DNA of 64,000 nucleotides from Pseudocercospora fijiensis CIRAD86 (Eukaryota; Ascomycota; Dothideomycetes; Mycosphaerellales; Mycosphaerellaceae): positions 4,140,596 to 4,204,595 of the forward strand of contig NW_006921535.1 in assembly GCF_000340215.1 (NCBI RefSeq). Direction: 5' to 3'. The notes under the pieces are model-generated. The model did not search any database. It had not been told where the DNA came from and saw only the letters and a program-made list of their open reading frames with translations. Positions 57,155 to 64,000 of this stretch are shown here, piece after piece. The position numbers and the translations under genes are program-made. Each line of letters opens with the position of its first letter. The first letter of the stretch is position 1.

Positions 57155-57952
57155 TCAAGACACGGTAGTCTCCGCCGACCTCTCACTCTTATTATCAAGT
57201 TCCTCTCTAGCTCTCAGCCGCTCCTCCCTTTCCTCAAGCGCCGCATCGCGATCCATCCTCAGCTCCTTCCTCCAAACTTCAAGCGCCAACATCCTGAGAT
57301 CCTGCGTACCTACCCTTTCCTCACTCGTCAATCCATCATCCTCAACATCAAAATACAGCGCCCAAAGCCCACTATCTCCGTTCTCCTCCACCGCCACAAA
57401 GCCCTCCCAACCCTGGAAATTCAATCTCCGATCCGTCTTTGTGACATCAAATGGGCCGACAAGATTCGGCTCAGCTTCGTCTCGGACACCATATTTCACT
57501 TCATGAGTTTTGCGATCGACGTAGATCCAGTTGAGAAATGGAGGGTCGTGGGAGATGGTTGAGACCATGCCTTCGCCTCTTCGATAGCCTTGCTGGCGCC
57601 AGACTTGTTCCATGTCGTGAAATGGGAGGAAGTAGCCTGTGTAAGGATGTGCTCCGGCTCTACGGAGTTGGCCGGTTGTGTCTATCCATAGTTTCTTGTT
57701 GGCGAGAACGATTGAGGCACCGTCGAATCGGGCACTGTAGTCGTTGTGGTTGAGGAGAGTCACTACGAGATTGTGCTTTCTACCTCGATGTTCTTCTCGT
57801 TGATTGTTTCTCTGGCCATGCCTGATGGCTTCGGTTGTGCCTATAATTGCTGGACATGCTACCACGGCGGCTGAGGTTTGCCACTCGTCAGTGTGGGGTC
57901 GATGGCGGTGGGATGGATGGTGTTGTCACTCACTTAGAATTCCCAGGACCAT
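57155..57952 (-). CDS. Conserved fungal protein of unknown function
   Basis: Exons 57,952-57,934 and 57,870-57,155 (63-nt phase-1 intron, GTGAGT..CTCAG), 244 aa. The tiny first exon gives MVLGIL and joins to TAVVACPAIIGTTEAIRHGQRNNQREEHRGRK, a start I recognise as typical of a widespread ascomycete family; without it there is no in-frame ATG. Other features are ANKKLWID, HPYTGYFLPF, PFLNWIYVDRKTHEVKYG and a final charged helix (residues about 200-240). The short hydrophobic start could be a membrane anchor. The role is unknown to me. Confidence 0.8.
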
Positions 57953-58597
57953 TGCAAAAACGTTTTGTTGGCAGTTTGTGCGAACTCATATTGAACGATC
58001 GATCTGGCGAGGCCACAACAGAGCTTTGCAGCTTCTCCATACTAGCGTCCAAAGCTCTTGCCTCACTGTGATGAAAGCACTTGGTACGATTCAGGGCCGA
58101 CTGCGTAAGTGGCAAACCTTATTCCGCGGAGTGCCCCAGATGCCGATCTGTTACGGAACAAGGAAGGAACAGCCAAGGGGCTGGCTGACTAATGGAGGAA
58201 CGGCTACCTCTGTAATTAACCTTCCTCTTTTACCTGATCATCCACGATAACAACTTCATAACACGATCACTAATGTATCGCCCAAATGTGGTAAGGTGAT
58301 GTGCATGGCGAGGCGTTTGCAAGCACGCAAGATGTACACACGCGTGTCCCTGGGGATTATTGGTACGAATTGTCGGTGAGATCGTCATCGTCATCGTCTG
58401 CTCAGAACTCTGCGAACTCAATCGCTGTGCCTGGATTGGAGAATGCAGCTGCAGTGAAGCTGGAGGATGATCTAGATAGCCAGTAGAGCTGATGGTGCGT
58501 ACATGTTTTCACTACGTAGAAATGCTCCCGGGCCATTGTCCCTAGCTGCAAGCAATGAGCGATTGTTCCAGCAGGAATGCGTTTCGACGGGTTGCCA
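57953..58597. other. Intergenic region, no gene seen
   Basis: Holds the upstream region of the 244-aa gene and the 3' side of the next minus-strand gene. Small frames on both strands show no family features. Confidence 0.5.
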
Positions 58598-58954
58598 TTA
58601 CAATAGACCAATTGTGATATCTCCTTTGATTCTTGCTGTCAAATGGATCTCGATATCGATGTCGAGCTCGATGTTGATTCTCAAGCTGTTCTTCTTCTCC
58701 TCCTTGCCGACCTGGATTGGGCTCACGTTAGCAGATGTCGCGTGCTGGAAAGATTCTTGACCACTGACCGTGGGGCTATCATTTGGCTTGTTCCTGCCGC
58801 CTAGCACATCACCCTTGGCTGGATCTGTTTTTGCCAGATCACCTCCAGCACCGCCTGGAAGATTCTTTCTAGATGATTGTCAGTATTGTGCTGGCCCACG
58901 TGAAGCAGAATAGTCTCACGTTGCATCATTGGCCGTCTTCAGTGTGTCTGCCAT
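58598..58954 (-). CDS. Small conserved fungal protein with an IELDIDIEIHLTARIKGD tail
   Basis: Exons 58,954-58,920 and 58,868-58,598 (51-nt phase-2 intron, GTGAGA..TCTAG), 101 aa. The first half is Gly/Asp/Pro-rich and looks unstructured. The last 35 residues alternate hydrophobic and charged residues (NSLRINIELDIDIEIHLTAR, then IKGDITIGLL), a pattern I know from small fungal proteins with no assigned function. The ATG gives a short 11-codon first exon; the earlier in-frame sequence on the minus strand is not needed. Joining the exons keeps frame exactly, which supports the model. Confidence 0.72.
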
Positions 58955-59559
58955 TCTGCCTGCTTGCCAAACTGGTTTCCAGAAGTCTTGCTTATTGCCG
59001 ATGTTGGAGCGTTTGGTAGGGTCGCAAGGATATTGGTGGTGAGAAAATGTCTCAATATGTGCTTCCTGCACGATGAAATGGGGGCGGGGTGGATGATCTG
59101 CGATTGATCTAATATGCAAGCTGGAATGGCCCAGTTGAGATTAGGCGGCTCTGGCTCCTGCTTTGCATCGTACCGCGGAGACCCGGCATCTCGAACGTGC
59201 TTGCGTTACGACGATGCTTGGAACCAATAGCCGATGTCTGTGGAGGCCTTCCAAGCGGCTACAGCTGCTGATGAGAAGTGGATCAACGCTATGTGTTTGG
59301 CGCGAATGTAATCCAACAAAACTCAATGCGACTTTGCTGCAGCTAATGGCACAGCTGCCAGCCACTTTCATAGCCAGTTGTTTGCGTAACAGTTTGCATG
59401 CGAAACCAGTTGTTCAGTAGTAACGTTCGAGAGCGTGGATGACTATTGCCTGGGAAAGGCCTTTTGTGTTGAAATCTCTCAATCCTCTCCTACAGCCTTT
59501 GCAGTCCGCGACCTGGAAGAGGTTGAGGCGAACTCGGCCTCTGTGTTAAGACCTTCACG
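58955..59559. promoter_or_regulatory. Divergent intergenic region
   Basis: Lies between a minus-strand and a plus-strand gene, so it should contain both promoters. No specific sites were identified. Confidence 0.4.
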
Positions 59560-60809
59560 ATGAGCGATGATCCAGCATACTTCCTAGTTCCAGCTTCGAG
59601 TGGTCTCTGCATACAGCTCAAGAATGGCACAATTTACACCGCAGAGCCGAATGGCAGCGACGAACAGAAGTGGTTCATTGAGAAAGGCAATGAAGGCCAG
59701 ATCGCTTTTCGGAATGGCAAAGATGGCCAGTATCTGCGTGGCGTGAGTGGCGGGAAAGGTGCAAGAATCGTGACAGGCCAAAAGCAATCTTGGAGTCTCG
59801 AGAGTAGCAACACGCCCAATGCTTTCTGGTGTGTCCCTCTATCATGATCGCAGTCGGCTCTTGCTGATAAGAGCAGGATCAAGTGTGTAGACTTTCCCAA
59901 CGCATATCTCTGCAACAGTTACGGCAAATGGTCGATCAATAACCTGATATACATGTGGGCTCACGAGGTGAGTCCGGAGTCATTAACCCAAGACTTTGAC
60001 AAAACGTTGACGAATTTATCTTGCTCCAGTTGCGTTGGACGCAGACGATGTTATGGTACGTCTCGGACTTCGGTACCTGGGAGGAGCACAAGAATTCGAA
60101 GCCTGGGTTTGATCCAAGTAAGCCTGGGTTCTCCGAGTTAGCAGCGAAGGAGAAAAGTGTCGAAGACAAACAGAAGAAGCTTGAGGCATTGGAGAAAGAA
60201 CTCGCAGAAAAGCAAAAGCAACAAGAAGCAATGCAGAAAGAGCTAGAAGCCAAAAAAGAGAAGCAGGAAGCTGAAGCAGAAGAATTGCAAAATCAGCAGA
60301 AAGCTGCCGAGTCAGCGAGTTCGACCAAAGCTGAAGAAAGGGAGAAGGAACTTGCTGAGAAGTTGAAGGAACTCGATGCCAAAGCAAAAGAGCTGGCCGG
60401 TAAGGAAGAGCAGCTGGGCCAGAAGAGCAAATCAGCTGGCAAACAGAACTCGCCAGGTGTTGCCAATGGAGGGCCAGATGAAAAGCAGAAGTTGGAGGAC
60501 CGCGAGAAGCAACTTGCTAAGAAGGAGATTGAGCTTGAAGAACGCGAAGCAAAACTCAAAGACAAGGAAGAGAGTCTTCGAAGCCAAGCTGCATCGGAAC
60601 CGAGCATGGCCAGCGGTGATCTTGGTCCAGCCATACGTGCGCACCGAGTACAGTCGACGCGAAAAGAGCTCGAAGCAGCCACGGTCGGTCGTCGCAGTGC
60701 ACCACTGAAACTTCGAACAAGCCAGAGGAAGGCGATAGAGAAGGGTGAGCTGCGGCCGATCACGATGCCGATGCATTTTGTTCATCTTCCACGCTTGCGC
60801 GCAGGGTGA
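59560..60809 (+). CDS. Beta-trefoil-like domain plus coiled coil protein
   Basis: Exons 59,560-59,828, 59,877-59,967 and 60,030-60,809 (introns of 48 and 62 nt), 379 aa. Residues 1-140 look like a ricin-B/fascin-type beta-trefoil: YFLVPASSGLCIQLKNGTIY, QKWFIEKG, QYLRGVSGG, SLESSNTPNAFWI, then YLCNSYGKWSI and LWYVSDFGTWEEH. Residues about 157-320 are an uninterrupted charged coiled coil rich in Lys, Glu, Gln and Ala. There is no signal peptide, so it should be intracellular. The trefoil could bind sugar or protein; the coiled coil suggests self-assembly. Both are inference. All joins keep frame. Confidence 0.75.
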
Positions 60810-61619
60810 AGATGTGTCCAACGTTGTTCATGCGTGTCGAATGTTCGACCCCCTGCTCGGGCGTTCGCGCCAAGCATGGCTACATCCTGTATCATCGTCG
60901 TCCTCGCTTTGAGCCGGTCGTTGCAGAGATTCCTACTGTGAAAGGACCGCACGCCAGCAGTGATTGTGGGGGAGGAGGTGTGATTATATGGGAATTGTCA
61001 TTGAGGATGAAGAGGCGGGTGAAGCTGAGCGGCCAGGAAATTCGGCGGGTGATACCCTTGTCGTCGCTACCGAATACGCACTAGCCCCAGAGCCTAAACG
61101 CACTAGCAAAACCTCCTGATACAGCAACAGCGACACCAGACATTCGCTCAGCCGAATATACCGAATCGCTCCTACTTGTCAAGCTCTCGATGTACGCGCT
61201 TGCTGGCAGAGGCATGCGAGAGATGCCGAAAACCGTGGTGCTCAGTCCGCGATGGCCTCAAATTCTGGGATTGCGCTGACCAATATGGCCATCACGATTC
61301 ACGACAACATTCGACAGGTAGGCACTGCCAGTACTGCTTGGAAGCAACGCTCTCTGCTGAGCGCTTGCCAGTCACCCTTATGTCAACAAAAGCCTCTTTC
61401 CTCCGAGCAAAGCAAAGCCCTTCTTCATCTGCTTCCATCTGCATTCACCATATTCTGCAGCCTCTCCAGAGCATCGCCAGCTTCAACGCCAGTATCTCGT
61501 GCTTGACATTCCTCTTCCACCAGCATCCTTCGAGACCAGCAGCAATCTACAGGACAGACTCTCTCCACCCGGCACTTCACCTCTTTCGATACCCAGCGAT
61601 CCATCGATAAGCCGTCAAG
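60810..61619. other. Intergenic region, no gene supported
   Basis: About 0.8 kb with short non-ATG or low-quality frames only. Its last part, rich in TTCC/CAGC words, is the probable leader of the next gene. Confidence 0.5.
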
Positions 61620-62538
61620 ATGTTCTCCAAGCAAGTCATGCTCTCGACTGCTTTGACCATGGCCCTGCATGCCTCTGCAGATGTGGCCTCTGCTCAACAG
61701 AGTAGTGTCACACTCGTCAGCAGCGGCCCAAGCGCAACGACTTGGGTCCACTCTTTCCTTCCGGAGTCAACAAACAAGGTCATCACTGCCATCGCTCCTA
61801 CAGACCTCAACACTGGCCGCGTTGCGACGGTCGTCAGAGCCGATCCATGTGACACCGTACTGGCGGTGACATGCACTGCAACAGGCCCTGGTGAAGTCTG
61901 CGCTGGTCAGACTGACCAAAAGACCCTTGTATGTCCTCGTGAACTCGCAGCAACGAGCCCTGCTGACAATAACTCAGATCAACATTGGACCGACTGGGTA
62001 AGTTTCCCGCTACCAGACTTGAGCTACCCACTCGATAGTCCTTCAGACTCGACAAGCTCTGCAAACCCGCATTGCTTTGCTGACAAAGGGCTTGACACCA
62101 GGTTCGAGCTCGACTACGGAACGCGAGTGTCCGGCACCTCCTATTCTGTCACGCAAACATGCGATTTCCATGGTGCTATAAGCAAGAAAAGCATAATGGG
62201 TCCAGCCACTGCTGCAAATTGCCTCAAAACTACCAAGATCATGCGTCCCAATGGCATGGAGGTTGACACTGTCATTGCGGAACAAATGACTCAGCTTGTT
62301 TGTTCAAGACTCTTCTCTCACTCGTGTTCCATTGCTGAATTTTCTGCAGCCCACTGCCACAATCACAATCACCCGCAATGCCGACCACCTTCCTGACCCT
62401 ACGGCCCAATGCGTGAAGAAAGCCATCATCTTGGACATCGCAACTGGCGCGGCTGCACCTACCAGCGTTCCAGAGGTGTACAAAGTGTTGGTTCCCGTAG
62501 GAGCAGTATTGGCTGCCGGCGTTGGCGCGATGGTCTGA
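61620..62538 (+). CDS. Secreted, probably GPI-anchored small cell-surface protein
   Basis: Exons 61,620-62,297 and 62,350-62,538 (52-nt phase-0 intron, GTTTGT..CTGCAG), 288 aa. Signal peptide 1-25 ends at ASA. The mature part is Thr/Ser-rich with about nine Cys and fungal cell-surface words (VTCTATGPGEVC, SYSVTQTCDFHGAIS). The last 20 residues (KVLVPVGAVLAAGVGAMV) are hydrophobic after a small-residue stretch, as in a GPI-attachment signal. A GTAAGT at 61,998 could mark another intron, but no acceptor restores frame, so I keep the sequence as coding. Family not identified; an effector or wall protein is possible. Confidence 0.72.
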
Positions 62539-62983
62539 TGAGAAGAGTGGTCTGGCTGGTTGCTTTTGTACTTCCTTGGTATCCCACACCTACTACATCT
62601 AATGTTTTTGGCCGAGGAAGTGATCACGGCGGAGCCCTCAGACACCTTGTAACGATATCATGCTGAATGCAGACTTCATTTCATGTCGATGTCCATCACA
62701 TCACACCGCTACGAGCGTGGACTGATTATGGTCATCCGCAGCATAGAGGCAGTGCTGGCCATCACTTGTTGCTACTGTCCTGGAATCATCCACGTCAAGC
62801 TGTACCTTGAGCCGTAGCCGTGGCCTACAGGGTTCGTGGTGTAGCAGAAATTTGCCGTTGAATAGTAACTTTGAGCGCGCCGACCTCGGCCAAGTTGGGA
62901 CGTTGGCGGGGCAGCGGCGAACGTGAGCGACGACGTCCTCCATCTTTCGTGATGGATGATTTCTGATAGCAGACAGCAAGAAA
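62539..62983. other. Intergenic region before the esterase gene
   Basis: Expected promoter of the esterase gene. No other feature was recognised. Confidence 0.45.
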
Positions 62984-64000
62984 ATGTCGCACTCCAAATC
63001 AACAGTCAGGAAGCCATACAGGCTCGATGCAGGTGCGCTCGGCTTTCTCCAAGGCCTGACATTGCACAGCCAAGCTGCATCGACATCGACATCGACATCC
63101 TCTGGATCGGCATTGATCCACTACTTTGGTGGCATCCCATACGCACTTCCTCCCGTGGGACCATACAGGTTTAGACAGGCCAGGAGACTGCCACCTTGCT
63201 ATCGTTATGGCACAGAAGTTAGTCCGGGACGATTTGATGCAGGAACAGCTGTATGCCCGCAACCATCATTTCTAGCAGAGAAAGACAAGAGCAGTTGGGA
63301 TGAGAATTGTCTGCAACTCAACATCTATATACCTGCGAGGTCACGCCCGCAAAAAGGCTTTCCCGTGCTCTTCTTTATCCATGGTGCGATTAACTTCACA
63401 TCAAGCCCTGGTGAATTTGCTAACCCGATGCAGGCGGCTTCTTACAATGGGGCGATCCCAATATGGCGCCTGAATCTTTGGCTCGACTATTGAGTGAGAC
63501 TGCTTTCAATGCCATCATTGTAGCTCCAGCATATCGTGTTAATGCTCTTGGCTTCTTGACCAGCCGCGAACTCCAAGCAGAGGCGCAGATTCTCGGGGAT
63601 CCCGTGGGAAATCAAGGCTTCTGGGATCAGCGAATGGCACTCGAGTGGACCTCCCACAATATCGAATACTTTGGAGGCGATAGCAGCAACATCACTATTT
63701 CCGGGTACTCGGCTGGCTCGCATAGCACCTTTCACCAGCTTGCCCACGAGCTCTATTTTGTGCCGGACTCCCGAGCCATCATCAAGAGGGCTATCATGTG
63801 GTCAAACAGCCCCGGTGTACAGCCGAAGACCATTGTGGAGCATCAAAAGCAATTCGATGAACTGCTCGAAGCGCTGAACATTCCACTCTCCTTATCTGCG
63901 AGCGAAAAGCTTCAGCATTTGAGATCCACCCCAGCATCACACTTGATCGCGGTTCAGGACAAAATGAAACTATCCGAGTTCCGCGCACTCTCAGATGGTC
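62984..64000 (+). CDS. Type-B carboxylesterase/lipase-family protein (partial, runs off the window)
   Basis: Exons 62,984-63,383 and 63,434 onward (50-nt phase-1 intron, GTGCGA..ATGCAG with a GCTAAC branch site); 322 residues are visible. Alpha/beta-hydrolase of the cholinesterase family, which hydrolyses carboxylic esters. Seen: FGGIPYALPPVGPYRFR near 48-64, WDENCLQLNIYIP at 105-117 (the EDCLxLN disulfide motif with Glu-Asp read as Glu-Asn), the oxyanion-hole loop IHGG at 132-135, and the nucleophile elbow GYSAGS with Ser226 where GESAGG is usual. The acid and His lie beyond the window. No signal peptide is present, unlike many secreted relatives, so it is probably intracellular. Confidence 0.88.

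Noticed and set aside
56939..57562. 207-aa plus-strand frame
   Set aside because: Antisense to the 244-aa conserved gene, whose exon structure is well supported.
61176..61610. 144-aa plus-strand frame
   Set aside because: Starts at TTG, has no domain features and covers the likely leader of the GPI-protein gene.
61998..62101. Extra intron in the GPI-anchored protein gene starting at GTAAGT
   Set aside because: No acceptor within reach keeps the downstream frame that carries the conserved Cys words.

Overview
The window looks like a chromosome piece from a filamentous ascomycete, most likely a dothideomycete (Mycosphaerellales/Capnodiales-like). Reasons: genes carry short 48-112 nt introns with GT..AG ends; there are fungal-type mitochondrial thiolase, kinesin-1 and HET-C genes; and the repeats are scarred by repeat-induced point mutation (RIP). 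The genus is an inference.

The layout alternates between two compartments. Island A (1 to about 15,040) and island B (about 36,480 to 56,880) are TA-rich, nearly empty of CA/TG dinucleotides but still rich in CG. Old reading frames there remain readable only through TAG/TAA stops (from CAG, CAA and TGG) and have lost most ATGs and Cys codons. Gene blocks at 15,040-36,400 and 56,940-64,000 have normal composition and intact genes. The borders are sharp.

Island A holds: unidentified remnants (1-3,118); a hAT-like end; a minus-strand Ty3/Gypsy remnant (3,236-8,030); a plus-strand hAT transposase remnant; two decayed histone-H3-fold genes (9,238-9,921, and 11,510-12,340 with two recognisable introns); a 361-bp tandem duplication; short GCCGGC-type repeat clusters; and a roughly 515-codon unrecognised frame running to the island edge.

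Gene block 1: acetyl-CoA acetyltransferase, kinesin-1, mitochondrial seryl-tRNA synthetase, two pseudogenes (one a Baeyer-Villiger monooxygenase with a missing middle), a dsRBD-like protein, a tandem pair of divergent protein kinases, HET-C (minus), a MYND/pRiA4b-ORF3 fusion and a short 2EXR/F-box-like gene.

Island B is bracketed by inverted segments, each with a 7-bp microsatellite and a shared 14-nt word. Inside, a decayed DUF6589 gene (+) and a decayed RecQ-like helicase gene (-) converge on a 3.5-kb minisatellite core. A complete Ty3/Gypsy chromovirus (38,168-45,309; 196-bp LTRs; TTCTT target duplication) is inserted in it.

Gene block 2: a conserved fungal protein (-), a small conserved protein (-), a beta-trefoil/coiled-coil protein (+), a GPI-anchored secreted protein (+) and a type-B carboxylesterase (+) cut by the window end.

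All domain names come from reading the translations by eye; no database search was run.
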